DNA of 64,000 nucleotides from positions 20,924 to 84,923 of the forward strand of contig NZ_WBZB01000016.1 of assembly GCF_009017255.1 (NCBI RefSeq), read 5' to 3'. Below the pieces are notes generated by a model. It was not told the DNA's origin. It was given only the letters and a program-made list of their open reading frames with translations, and ran no database searches. Shown here in pieces: positions 53,893 to 62,671 of this stretch. Each line of letters starts with the position of its first letter. The stretch's first letter is position 1. Source of the stretch: Alkaliphilus serpentinus (GTDB lineage: Bacteria; Bacillota; Clostridia; Peptostreptococcales; Natronincolaceae). Made by a program: the position numbers and the translations under genes.

Positions 53893-54606
53893 ATGGAAAT
53901 CATAAAATGCAGTAATTTAGGTTATGCCTATAAGAAAAATAAGGTTTTAGAGGATATAAGCTTCTCTATAGAGGGTGGTGAGGTATTGGGTATACTGGGA
54001 CCCAATGGTGCTGGTAAGTCCACATTAATGACTCTTTGTGCAACTCTTTTAAAGCCCACTGAAGGAACAATAACCTATTTTAATGATGAAAATAAGGAAA
54101 TTGAAGATTTAAGGACGAGGATTGGTTTGGTACCTCAAGAAATTGCATTATATTTGGATATGACCCCCAATGAAAATTTAAGCTTCTTTGGAAGATTATA
54201 TGGCTTAAAGAAGGATAAACTTAAAAAACAGATTGAAGTGGTCTGTGAACTAACGGGAATATCCACAAAGGAAGGTAAAAAAATTAAAGAATTGTCTGGG
54301 GGAATGAAAAGAAGGGTAAATATTGCAGCTGCCTTGCTGAGTTCACCAGAAATATTAATTATGGATGAACCTACTGTAGGTATCGATACACAATCTAGAA
54401 ATGAAATTTTAAATGCGGTAAACAGTATGAAAAACAGTGGGGTTACAGTTCTATACTCCTCCCATTATTACGATGAGATTCTAAAGGTCTGCTCAAAAAT
54501 CTTAGTTTTAAAGGATGGAAGGATGACCTCCTTGAAGGAAAGAGACCAATTGAAATCCGCTCTTTTAAATGAAGATCTGTTGTATGAAGATAATTTAATA
54601 GATTGA
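53893..54606 (+). CDS. ABC transporter ATP-binding protein (ABC-2 exporter)
   Basis: About 237 residues with Walker A GPNGAGKST, signature LSGGMKRRVNIAAALL, Walker B ILIMDEPTVGID and H-loop SSHYYDEI. ATG 53893 follows GGAGGG; the longer open frame to 53806 has no site and crosses the preceding terminator region. It energises the two permeases at 55832 and 57056. The operon order ATPase-lipoprotein-permease-permease suggests export of a lipid, peptide or drug; the substrate cannot be read. Confidence 0.94.
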   Translation: MEIIKCSNLGYAYKKNKVLEDISFSIEGGEVLGILGPNGAGKSTLMTLCATLLKPTEGTITYFNDENKEIEDLRTRIGLVPQEIALYLDMTPNENLSFFGRLYGLKKDKLKKQIEVVCELTGISTKEGKKIKELSGGMKRRVNIAAALLSSPEILIMDEPTVGIDTQSRNEILNAVNSMKNSGVTVLYSSHYYDEILKVCSKILVLKDGRMTSLKERDQLKSALLNEDLLYEDNLID

Positions 54607-54688
54607 ATTTTGTAATGAATATGGACTTTAATTTCCCCCTGTGGTACCATGAATAATGTAGATAAATATAACTTTAGGGGGAAGACCT

Positions 54689-55753
54689 ATGAAAAAAACA
54701 AGAATAATGTCGATTTTACTGATTGTACTTTTAGCCTCCGCTATGATTTTAGGAGGTTGCTCAAAGCCTAGTAGAAGTGCAAAGGAAATGTTGACGGATG
54801 TAATTCAAAAGCAAACAGAAATAAAAACTTCACAGGGTAGTATGGAGCTAACATTAAATGTAAACATGGATGGACTCGATGTAACTAGCTTAAATGATCC
54901 AAATGCTGTTGCAATCCTAAACATGATCAATAATTTAAAAGTAGATTTTAATTATACATCAGACCTAGATCAACAGAAGCACGCAATTGAGTTCAATGCA
55001 GATATGGGTGGCATGGCCTTTTATGGTGAGATGTATATGTATGATGAAAAGCTAGCAATCCATATGCCTTTCCTTACGCAATTTCTTGGAGATCCAAGAC
55101 TTTCAGATGGTTATTTGGTTATGGATTTAAAGGAAATGGCCGAAATGCAAGGTAGTACAATGGATATGACCAATATAGAAGAAACACAAAAAATTGCAGT
55201 GAAACTATTCAATACTGTAATTGATAAGTTAGGGGAAAATGCATTAACTAAAAATGGTTCCTCTACAATCGAGATTGGCGGAGAATCTGTTAAGGTAGAA
55301 GAGATCCAATTGAACATCGGAATGGAAGAAATGAAGACCCTTGCCCTTGGAGTAGTAGACTTGCTAGAGGATAAAGATTTTAGAGATTTAGTTTTTGAAA
55401 TGGTTAAGAGTGGTGACCCTTTAATGACTAGGGAAGAATTTGAAGAAGAGTTAAATGCAATGGACCCACAGGAAGCTAAAGATGCAATTGACCAAGGCTT
55501 TCAAGAAATGGCAGAGGTTGTCGACTTTGCAAAATCAGGGCTTAAAACCAAAATGTATGTTGATAAAAATGACTATACAGTTAGATCTACAATGGAGATG
55601 ACCATAGCGGTAACCGAAGGCGAAGAATCCTTTGATGTTACATTTAATGTAACCTCAGATGCATGGAACATCAACAAGCCTGTTACTATAGAAATACCAG
55701 AGATCAATGAAGAAAATAGTATAGATGTATTTGAATTATTATACGGGTTTTAA
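54689..55753 (+). CDS. Lipoprotein of the ABC-2 operon (LolA/DUF6612-like)
   Basis: A 354-residue lipoprotein with signal ending MILGGC (Cys 24). The mature part resembles the LolA-like lipoproteins of Firmicutes (DUF6612 type): an N-terminal helix SAKEMLTDVIQKQTEIKTSQGSM, then repeated amphipathic beta strands. Such folds form a half-barrel able to hold lipids or bind cell-wall ligands. Its place between the ATPase and permeases suggests it works with the exporter on the outer membrane face, by inference. A terminator after it could reduce permease expression relative to it. Confidence 0.8.
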   Translation: MKKTRIMSILLIVLLASAMILGGCSKPSRSAKEMLTDVIQKQTEIKTSQGSMELTLNVNMDGLDVTSLNDPNAVAILNMINNLKVDFNYTSDLDQQKHAIEFNADMGGMAFYGEMYMYDEKLAIHMPFLTQFLGDPRLSDGYLVMDLKEMAEMQGSTMDMTNIEETQKIAVKLFNTVIDKLGENALTKNGSSTIEIGGESVKVEEIQLNIGMEEMKTLALGVVDLLEDKDFRDLVFEMVKSGDPLMTREEFEEELNAMDPQEAKDAIDQGFQEMAEVVDFAKSGLKTKMYVDKNDYTVRSTMEMTIAVTEGEESFDVTFNVTSDAWNINKPVTIEIPEINEENSIDVFELLYGF

Positions 55754-55780
55754 TTAGATTAATACAACAGGTTAAAAAGA

Positions 55781-55806
55781 AAAAGCTGGTTAAATACCAG
55801 CTTTTT
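55781..55806 (+). terminator. Intra-operon terminator hairpin
   Basis: AAAAGCTGGT (55781-55790) pairs with ACCAGCTTTT (55796-55805) across a 5-nt loop. It lies between the lipoprotein and the first permease and may allow partial read-through. Confidence 0.82.
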
Positions 55807-55831
55807 CTAACTATAACTTTGGGGTGATTAT

Positions 55832-57049
55832 TTGAGAGAAATTTTAGTAATATCATTTAATCAAATAAAGATGGCTTTTCATGATTGGAAAAAACTCATA
55901 ATCTATATTTTGCTTCCATTGATTTCATTAACTTTTTTGTCTTATGGATTAAAGGGACTATTTGATAATGGCATATATTTGGAACCTTTTGAAGTGATTG
56001 TGGTTAATCAGGATACTCATAAATTATCCAAAGTCCTTGTTTATCAGGTAGAAGAGGATAAAAACCTTGCAAGCCTAGTGGATATTACAGTATTGGAAAG
56101 GGAAGAGGAGGCTGAAAAGCTTGTTAGAACCGACAAGGCTGTGGCAGCCGTCATTATTCCCGATGGCTTTATAAATAGTCTAGAAGAAGGCACCAATCAT
56201 TCTGTTAGACTAATTACCAGCCTAAAGCATCCAGTAAAGGCCCATATGATCAAATCTATTATGGAGAGTTATATGAAAAGTGTCTCAGCAGGTCAAAGTG
56301 CAGTGAATGCAGTTTGGGATTATTATATTGAAATGGGTATGGATAGAAACCAACGAAGGGAAAAAATAGAAGCTGTAATCAATGATATCACCCTTAGGGC
56401 TTATTTTGTTAGGTCTAATACCATTCAGAAAAAAACCTTACCCGGGATTAATAGCATTCCACCAGTGATTTTTTACAGCATATCGGTGGTCTTGGTAATC
56501 ATCATGCTGAAGGGAGTTTCTTATGGCAAAGAAATAATTGAGGATATGAAGCAGAGGGTAACAGATAGAATATTTCTGGCAGGAGTTTCTCCAAGGAAAT
56601 ATTTTTTAGGTAAGGCCCTTGGATTATTTATAATAACCCTAGTTCAAGGTTCAATCTTTTTTATTCCAATTGCCTATTTTTTGGAGGCAAAATTCAATGT
56701 GTCTTGGGTATATTCAGGTAGCATATTGTTGGTGAGTGTATTTGTAATTACATCCTTAACAATGGCTGGGTCTGTTTTGATTTACCAAACAGATAAATTT
56801 CAATACGTAGGTAGTATAGGGATTATGACTTCGGTAATCATTGGTGGGGGATTCATTCCCTACATGTATCTGCCAGATTACATAAAGGAGATTTCCTTTT
56901 TAACCCTACATTACTGGGTAATGGCAAGTGTTATTAGCTTTTCGGGTAAATACATTGTAGATGGCTTACAACCTTTGGTAATCATGATGATTTTTGCTTT
57001 CATTACAATGATATTAGCATATACAGCTTATACCAAAGGAAAGGAGTGA
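55832..57049 (+). CDS. ABC-2 type permease with large extracytoplasmic domain, subunit 1
   Basis: A 405-residue permease with one N-terminal helix (about 20-38), an extracytoplasmic domain of ~170 residues (EVIVVNQDTHKLSKVLVYQ onward) and five C-terminal helices, the ABC-2 membrane-3 (NatB/YhgE-like) topology. TTG 55832 follows GGGGTGA. The segment RVTDRIFLAGVSPRKYFLGKAL is the cytosolic coupling helix region. It pairs with the following homologous permease. Confidence 0.88.
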   Translation: MREILVISFNQIKMAFHDWKKLIIYILLPLISLTFLSYGLKGLFDNGIYLEPFEVIVVNQDTHKLSKVLVYQVEEDKNLASLVDITVLEREEEAEKLVRTDKAVAAVIIPDGFINSLEEGTNHSVRLITSLKHPVKAHMIKSIMESYMKSVSAGQSAVNAVWDYYIEMGMDRNQRREKIEAVINDITLRAYFVRSNTIQKKTLPGINSIPPVIFYSISVVLVIIMLKGVSYGKEIIEDMKQRVTDRIFLAGVSPRKYFLGKALGLFIITLVQGSIFFIPIAYFLEAKFNVSWVYSGSILLVSVFVITSLTMAGSVLIYQTDKFQYVGSIGIMTSVIIGGGFIPYMYLPDYIKEISFLTLHYWVMASVISFSGKYIVDGLQPLVIMMIFAFITMILAYTAYTKGKE

Positions 57050-57055
57050 CGATAA

Positions 57056-58261
57056 ATGAAGATTCTAATCATAACTCTGTTTAAGCTTAAGGGTCTATTA
57101 AAGTCTAGAACAGCTTGGTTAACGGTATTTATCATTCCCTTACTTTTCACCCTCCTGGCAGGGAGCATATATAGCCCTAAAACCGCTAGTGATAGGATTC
57201 CAATAGCCATTGTAGATGAGGATAATAGCCAATTTTCAAGATTTCTTATAGAGTTAATTAAAAATGAAGAACTACTGGAAGTCCTAGAAACTGATGAAGA
57301 GCATGGATTAAACCTTGTAAAGGAACATAAGGTGGAGGGAACTTACATCATCAAAAAAGGGTTTCAGGCTGAAATCAAAAAGGATTCTAATCCAGAAATT
57401 GATGTGCTAAAATCTTCAAACTCCTATGGAGCAGATGCCATTAGTGAAATAATTGCCAGTGGACTGGTTAGGCTACAATCCAATGCTAGAGCTGCTAATA
57501 TCATTGTTAAGGAATATGATAAGGAAAGGTCATTAACTGAAGATGAGAAAGAGAAACTATGGATGGAGGTATACAATCATTCTGAGTCCTACTGGTATCC
57601 GCAGCAGCTTATGAAGTTAGAATATCAATCCTTATATTTAAATCAGACCTCCGATGAAAAAACCAATATTGTGGGCTTTTCAGAAGGCCCCTTTGGTGTA
57701 TTAATTACTTTCTTAGCTTTATCTGGGATATATGGCCTAGGAGCCTTTTCGAAGGAGCATAAATCTGAAAGCTTTAAAAGACTATATCTGATAACCAATT
57801 CATCAAAGACTTTGATTTTAGGTAATATCATACCTCTGCTAATTATTTTGTCTTTCCAAGGGTGTATTTTGTTTTATACACTAAATCAGTTTTTTGATTT
57901 ATATTTAGATGTTTCATATATCTATTTGACAATAACGGTTTTTGCATACCTTCTACTGATTTCTTCGTTAGTAATTCTAATATCTACCTTCTCTTATAGA
58001 GGGGAAAATTTACAAAATAAATACTCCATTTTTGTGATATTATCCTCTGTCATTGGAGGAAGCTTTTGGTCGGTGGATTTGATGCCTAAAATCCTACAGA
58101 GATTAGCATTATTTACACCTCAGGGAATTACTATGGAGATGTTTAAAATGACTGTATTAAACAATTTTAATGGAGTGGTGCTATATTTTATCATGATAGT
58201 AGCAGCTGCACTATTATTAATGATTATCAGTAATATAAGGATAAAGGCTTTAGTTAATTAG
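57056..58261 (+). CDS. ABC-2 type permease with large extracytoplasmic domain, subunit 2
   Basis: A 401-residue paralogue of the preceding protein with the same layout: helix at about 18-38 (WLTVFIIPLLFTLLAGSIY), an external domain (PIAIVDEDNSQFSRFLIELI, typical of this family) and five to six C-terminal helices. It starts 6 bp after the previous stop with GGAGTGACG upstream. The two permeases probably form a heterodimer. It is the last gene of the operon. Confidence 0.88.
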   Translation: MKILIITLFKLKGLLKSRTAWLTVFIIPLLFTLLAGSIYSPKTASDRIPIAIVDEDNSQFSRFLIELIKNEELLEVLETDEEHGLNLVKEHKVEGTYIIKKGFQAEIKKDSNPEIDVLKSSNSYGADAISEIIASGLVRLQSNARAANIIVKEYDKERSLTEDEKEKLWMEVYNHSESYWYPQQLMKLEYQSLYLNQTSDEKTNIVGFSEGPFGVLITFLALSGIYGLGAFSKEHKSESFKRLYLITNSSKTLILGNIIPLLIILSFQGCILFYTLNQFFDLYLDVSYIYLTITVFAYLLLISSLVILISTFSYRGENLQNKYSIFVILSSVIGGSFWSVDLMPKILQRLALFTPQGITMEMFKMTVLNNFNGVVLYFIMIVAAALLLMIISNIRIKALVN

Positions 58262-58394
58262 GTTAAAATCTGTATTATAATACTGGTTGATTCATACTAT
58301 AAACTAAAGGAATTTGGAGGTATAAATTGAGAGTTAAGAATGAAGAATGAAAAGTGTTAGTTGAAAAATAAGGTATAAAAAATAGAGTATAAAA

Positions 58395-58430
58395 GGAAGG
58401 AGCTGTTGATAATCTATCAAAGCTCCTTCC
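58395..58430. terminator. Hairpin between convergent permease and chemoreceptor genes
   Basis: GGAAGGAGCT (58395-58404) pairs with AGCTCCTTCC (58421-58430). The U-tract is weak on both strands. A GAATGAAGAATGAAAAG microrepeat lies just upstream. Confidence 0.65.
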
Positions 58431-58487
58431 TGTTGATATATCTAAAATATAAAATTCTTCTGAAACTTTCTTTGAAGGTTTAGAGTT

Positions 58488-60959
58488 TTAAAGTGGAATC
58501 ATATCTTCGAATTGTAGCCGACCCGATGGGTCCAATTGAACATTATCTACTCGGTCACTTTGAACAAAGGAGTTTTGTGGATGATGCAGGAATAACCAAG
58601 GGCAGTCATCAATAATTACATCTTGAATTTTCTTGTACATATTTAGCCGCTTAGTTGGATTAATGATCTCCTTAGCTTCCTTCATTAATGAGACAACCTT
58701 TGGATTATTATACTTCCCAAAGTTGGTATAGTTATCAGGAGTGAATAGGGGTTCTAAGTAATTGTCAGCATCCCCTGTATCTGCCACCCAACCCATTGTA
58801 TAAAGATCTGCCTTTGCAATACTATTGGGTTTCATATATTCCTTTGCTTCCACGTAAACCTTCTCGCATTTTATTCCTATCTGAGTTAGGTCTTCTATGA
58901 TATAGTCCGTCATACCTTTCTTTTCTAATTGCTTATCTGATTCCCTTGTAAGCAGTTTTAGGGTTTGTCCATTATAACCTCCAGCCTTTAGTAATGCTTT
59001 AGCTTTGTTAATGTTATAGGGGAAGCCCTTAAGATATGAGTTATCAACAATGGCAGGAGGGAAGACGCCCTTTGCCTCAGAAGCAAGATTGTTTAGAACC
59101 TCAGAAATCATTCTAGGCCTATTAACTGCGTAATTGATTGCTTGCCTTATTTCTCTACTTTCAGAGAAAATTGATTTTCTGTCAAAGTTAAAACCATAGT
59201 AGGAGGTAGTCATAGCATCCTTAATTCTAATATTCTTCTCAAATCCATTTTCCTTCAGCCTTTCTAGATTAGCACCATTCTTGAAGGTTAGAACATCAAT
59301 CTTTCCTGCTAAAAATTCCTCCATCAAGTCGGCTTCCCTTGTTACATCATAGCGGATATTAATTCTATCAACATAGGGTTGTCCACCAAAATAGTCTTTA
59401 AAGGCTTCAAGGATATATTTTTTTTCAACTTCATCAATAATAAATCTGTAGGGCCCACATCCTGTGTAAATACCCTTATTATAGTCCTCTGTATCAAAAA
59501 TGGCACAGCAGGGTTGGGCTAGGTTTAATATAAAGCCACTATAAGGACTTTGCAGAGTGATTGCCAACGCATAGTCATTCAGTTTCCTAATGCCTTTGAT
59601 AGAATCTGCTGTTCCTAGATTATATTCCTTAGCTCCATCTATGGGGTTTAAGAACCATGCATTGGGTGAATTCGTTTTAGGGCTAAGAAGTCGTTCAAAG
59701 GAATCAATAACATGTTGGATGGTTACTGTTTTGCCATTGTGGAACTTAACTCCTTTTCTCAGGTTAAATATCCATGTTTTATTGTCTTGATCTAAATGCC
59801 AACTTTTAGCGATGCCAGGCAACACATTCCCATTTCCATCAGAAACCAGCAGGCCTACATATACGCTCTTAAATATGTTAGCACTGCTTTGATCGAAGGC
59901 CATTATAGGGTTAAGTTGTTCTAGCTCTTGAGTGGTAGTAGTAATGCTGTATGTTTCTTCGACTTTACTGGACTTTTCCTTTACAATACTATCGGTAAAG
60001 CCCTTTAAGTAGGTAGCTGTTTCCGTCATCTTACTTATTGAGGCTTGGGTATATTGAGTATTCATAAGGGCTTTTTCGACTAAAGACATGGTAGCTAAAG
60101 ATGCGCTATTTATATGGTCCACCTGTCCAACAACATCCTCTAAGTTTTCTGTTTGACTTTGGATTGCCGTACTGATTTCTTTTGTAACTTCGGAGGTATG
60201 TTGGATGGAGTCTATGATTTTATTAAACACTGAGGTGGTTTCGTTGGCTATATCAACTCCATGTTGCACCTTTGCGCTGCTGTAATCAATTGTTTCAGTT
60301 GTTGCTATAACACTACTTTTAATATCTTGGATGGTGGTAGATATTTCTCTAGCAGATTCATCACTTTTTAAAGCTAATTTTCTAATCTCTTCACTTACCA
60401 CAGCAAAACCTCGACCAGCCTCCCCAGCACGGGCACTTTCTATGGCTGCGTTTAAAGCTAAGAGATTGGTTTGAGCTGATATATCTTTAATAATGTTTAA
60501 CATTTTATCGATTTCATTGGCTTTATCTTCAAGGTTCCCAACGACATTTCTTATGTAACCTACTGATTGTTCAATTTCTTTCATGGCTTCTATCGAATTG
60601 TTTACAGCAATATTACCTTCCTTTGCAATCTCCATAGTTCCCGCTGCGATATTTGCTGAGGTCTCAGTACTTGCAAAAACTTCTTGTGATATGGCTGAGT
60701 AACTATCCATTGCCTCAGTTAACATATCCACCGCTTTAATTTGGATTTCTACATTTTTTGAGATGGTGTTAATAACATCGATTAGGTTATCTGTTGCAAA
60801 ACCGGCTTCTTCAATACGATTATAGAGTTTTTTGACATTGATACTTTGATTATGATTTAAGATATTGAACTTTTTTTCTTTATCATGTTGAAATTCCACA
60901 TCTAATACATTATTTTTGGCAGTATCTGTTTTGCTTCTCTTCTTAGCAAATGAAAACAT
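58488..60959 (-). CDS. Soluble methyl-accepting chemotaxis protein fused to a family 5 solute-binding (peptide-binding) domain
   Basis: This 823-residue protein combines two families. Residues about 40-325 are an MCP signalling domain: long heptad helices around the invariant hairpin tip [38 protein letters not shown] (159-197, cited by its short blocks AQTNLLALN and [10 protein letters not shown]), which docks CheA/CheW. Residues about 333-823 are a complete SBP_bac_5 (OppA/DppA-like) domain: [55 protein letters not shown] and [10 protein letters not shown]. There is no signal peptide and no transmembrane helix, so the binding domain should be cytoplasmic. It is monocistronic, convergent to an exporter operon. 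The likely role is cytosolic sensing of a peptide or nickel/siderophore-like ligand. Confidence 0.95.
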   Translation of the reverse strand: MFSFAKKRSKTDTAKNNVLDVEFQHDKEKKFNILNHNQSINVKKLYNRIEEAGFATDNLIDVINTISKNVEIQIKAVDMLTEAMDSYSAISQEVFASTETSANIAAGTMEIAKEGNIAVNNSIEAMKEIEQSVGYIRNVVGNLEDKANEIDKMLNIIKDISAQTNLLALNAAIESARAGEAGRGFAVVSEEIRKLALKSDESAREISTTIQDIKSSVIATTETIDYSSAKVQHGVDIANETTSVFNKIIDSIQHTSEVTKEISTAIQSQTENLEDVVGQVDHINSASLATMSLVEKALMNTQYTQASISKMTETATYLKGFTDSIVKEKSSKVEETYSITTTTQELEQLNPIMAFDQSSANIFKSVYVGLLVSDGNGNVLPGIAKSWHLDQDNKTWIFNLRKGVKFHNGKTVTIQHVIDSFERLLSPKTNSPNAWFLNPIDGAKEYNLGTADSIKGIRKLNDYALAITLQSPYSGFILNLAQPCCAIFDTEDYNKGIYTGCGPYRFIIDEVEKKYILEAFKDYFGGQPYVDRINIRYDVTREADLMEEFLAGKIDVLTFKNGANLERLKENGFEKNIRIKDAMTTSYYGFNFDRKSIFSESREIRQAINYAVNRPRMISEVLNNLASEAKGVFPPAIVDNSYLKGFPYNINKAKALLKAGGYNGQTLKLLTRESDKQLEKKGMTDYIIEDLTQIGIKCEKVYVEAKEYMKPNSIAKADLYTMGWVADTGDADNYLEPLFTPDNYTNFGKYNNPKVVSLMKEAKEIINPTKRLNMYKKIQDVIIDDCPWLFLHHPQNSFVQSDRVDNVQLDPSGRLQFEDMIPL

Positions 60960-61164
60960 AAACCATCCCCCTTATCAAAAATCCACGAATTAAATCATAT
61001 TAAGTAAATATTATAATAAATCTGTCAAATTAGCAATAATAGTTTTTTATTCCTGTTATTCCACCTTTATCTTTCTTTCAATGTACACAACTATATATTC
61101 TGAAATAGTCTAATACTATAATGATAAATCCTTCCTATAACATATGAAGAATGCAATAGGTAGA

Positions 61165-61193
61165 TTGAAATCATATCATGTATTATGTATAAT
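61165..61193 (+). promoter_or_regulatory. Sigma-A promoter upstream of the HIT gene; rest of the 60960-61378 gap
   Basis: TTGAAA and TATAAT are spaced by 17 bp, about 185 bp before the HIT start codon. The remainder of the 419-bp gap is AT-rich without a gene; it has a weak CTTAG...CTAAG hairpin near 61216 and a CAACAG...CTGTTG pairing near 61308-61343. Confidence 0.72.
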
Positions 61194-61378
61194 AAATTGA
61201 ATATAAAACCCCGATCTTAGGCATATGACCATGGTTCTAAGTATATTGAAGGGATAAAATGAAGATAATAGTTTACTGACTGATAAAATAACCATAATAT
61301 AAAGTATCAACAGTCTAAAGAAGGATTTTTTTCTCCTCTGTTGAAATAATATTTAAATACTAGATAAGGAGGTGTATC

Positions 61379-61726
61379 ATGTCAGATTGTATCTTTTGTA
61401 AAATTGCAAAGGGTGAAATACCCAGTGAGTTATTATATGAAAATCAGCATGTGGTTGCCTTTAAGGACATTAATCCTCAGGCTCCCATTCACCTGCTTGT
61501 CATCCCAAAGGAGCATATTCCTTCTGCAACAGATTTAACAGCCATTCAGATAAAGGAGCTTATACCCGAAATATTTACTGCAATTCACCATTTGGTTAAA
61601 GAATTTAATCTCGATTCAAAGGGATATAGAATCGTAAATAACTGTGGTCAGTTTGGAGGACAAAGTGTTACCCACTTGCATTTTCATATATTAGGAGGCC
61701 AACAACTTCAGTTATCATTAGGCTAA
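61379..61726 (+). CDS. HIT-family nucleotide-binding hydrolase (HinT-like)
   Basis: A 115-residue histidine-triad protein that hydrolyses nucleoside phosphoramidates. The N-terminal CIFCKIAKGEIPSELLYE and the active site THLHFHILGG (HxHxH) are typical of HinT/PKCI proteins. GGAGGTG precedes the ATG. It has its own promoter and a long leader, and stands before rpsU and yqeY in the usual clostridial order. Confidence 0.97.
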   Translation: MSDCIFCKIAKGEIPSELLYENQHVVAFKDINPQAPIHLLVIPKEHIPSATDLTAIQIKELIPEIFTAIHHLVKEFNLDSKGYRIVNNCGQFGGQSVTHLHFHILGGQQLQLSLG

Positions 61727-61734
61727 AATTTTTA

Positions 61735-61763
61735 TTGCATAACCTAAATATTTAATGTATAAT
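61735..61763 (+). promoter_or_regulatory. Sigma-A promoter of rpsU-yqeY
   Basis: TTGCAT and TATAAT are spaced by 17 bp, starting 8 bp after the HIT stop codon. The ~85-nt leader that follows contains an AGCAA...TTGCT hairpin (about 61788-61810) and a GCAC...GTGC hairpin near 61819-61832. Confidence 0.75.
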
Positions 61764-61854
61764 AACAAGGTATTGTAATAATCCCACAGCAATATAGCAT
61801 ATATGTTGCTATGATAAAGCACGCAGGGGTGCTAGCGGAGGGAGGGAGAAGTAA

Positions 61855-62037
61855 ATGTCAGAGATAAAAATTAGAGATAATGAAACCTTGGATAGTGCTC
61901 TTCGTAGATTTAAGAGACAATGTGCAAAGTCTGGTATCCTTTCAGAGGTTAGAAAGAGAGAGCATTACGAAAAGCCAAGCGTTAAGCGTAAGAAAAAAGC
62001 AGAGGCTGCTCGCCGTAATAAAAGCAAGAAATTCTAG
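61855..62037 (+). CDS. rpsU: 30S ribosomal protein S21
   Basis: A 60-residue basic protein of the small subunit platform, near the anti-Shine-Dalgarno region. [23 protein letters not shown] is the conserved core, with a Lys/Arg-rich tail. GGAGGGAG lies upstream of the ATG. It is followed after 20 bp by yqeY, as in most Firmicutes. Confidence 0.98.
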   Translation: MSEIKIRDNETLDSALRRFKRQCAKSGILSEVRKREHYEKPSVKRKKKAEAARRNKSKKF

Positions 62038-62057
62038 TATAAGTAGAGGTGAATAAA

Positions 62058-62504
62058 TTGACCCTCAAAGAAAGATTAGCTGCTGATTTGAAGGAAGCAA
62101 TGAAGGAAAAAGACAACCTTCGCAAAAATGTAGTTACGATGATTCGCTCTGACATCAAGCAAGTTGAGGTTGATAAACGAGTTGAGCTTAATGATGAAGA
62201 AATAATTGACATAATAACTCGACAGGTTAAACAGAGGAAGGATGCCCTAGAAGAGTTTACTAGAGGCGGAAGAGAAGACCTTGTAGCTCAAACTCAAGAT
62301 GAGCTTAAAATCTTGATGACATACTTACCTGAGCAGTTATCAGAAGAAGAAATCGCAAAGATTGTTAGTGAAACAGTTAAAGAATTAAATGCTACTTCTA
62401 TAAAGGAAATGGGTAAGGTTATGGCTGCCCTTATGCCAAAACTTAAGGGTAGGGCCGATGGAAAACTTGTTAACCAATTTGTAAAAGAGCATTTACAAAA
62501 TTAA
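62058..62504 (+). CDS. yqeY: GatB/YqeY domain protein
   Basis: A 148-residue protein homologous to the C-terminal tail of GatB, thought to act in tRNA-related metabolism although its exact role is unsettled. LKERLAADLKEAMKEKD, GREDLVAQTQDELKILMTYLPEQL and GKVMAALMPKLKGRADGKLVNQ are characteristic. TTG 62058 lies 6 bp after GAGGTG and gives the usual start; a GTG at 62049 overlaps that site. Confidence 0.95.
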   Translation: MTLKERLAADLKEAMKEKDNLRKNVVTMIRSDIKQVEVDKRVELNDEEIIDIITRQVKQRKDALEEFTRGGREDLVAQTQDELKILMTYLPEQLSEEEIAKIVSETVKELNATSIKEMGKVMAALMPKLKGRADGKLVNQFVKEHLQN

Positions 62505-62511
62505 TGATTTA

Positions 62512-62534
62512 AAACCCGGATTATATCCGGGTTT
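62512..62534 (+). terminator. First hairpin after yqeY
   Basis: AAACCCGGA pairs with TCCGGGTTT; the T-run is short. Confidence 0.75.
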
Positions 62535-62551
62535 ATTAATTTAGCCAATAT

Positions 62552-62583
62552 GGAAGGTAACCCTTGAATTACCTTCCTTTTTT
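62552..62583 (+). terminator. Second terminator after yqeY
   Basis: GGAAGGTAA (62552-62560) pairs with TTACCTTCC (62569-62577), followed by six T residues. The tandem arrangement should give tight termination. Confidence 0.92.
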
Positions 62584-62607
62584 AAATTTTTTGAATTATT
62601 TACCGAT

Positions 62608-62636
62608 TTAATACCCCTTAGATCCTATGCTATAAT
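62608..62636 (+). promoter_or_regulatory. Putative promoter of the EEP gene
   Basis: TATAAT with an extended TGC prefix lies 17 bp after a weak TTAATA -35 box. Confidence 0.5.
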
Positions 62637-62671
62637 TAGATACATATCTAAAAAGGGAAAGGGTGATATTC

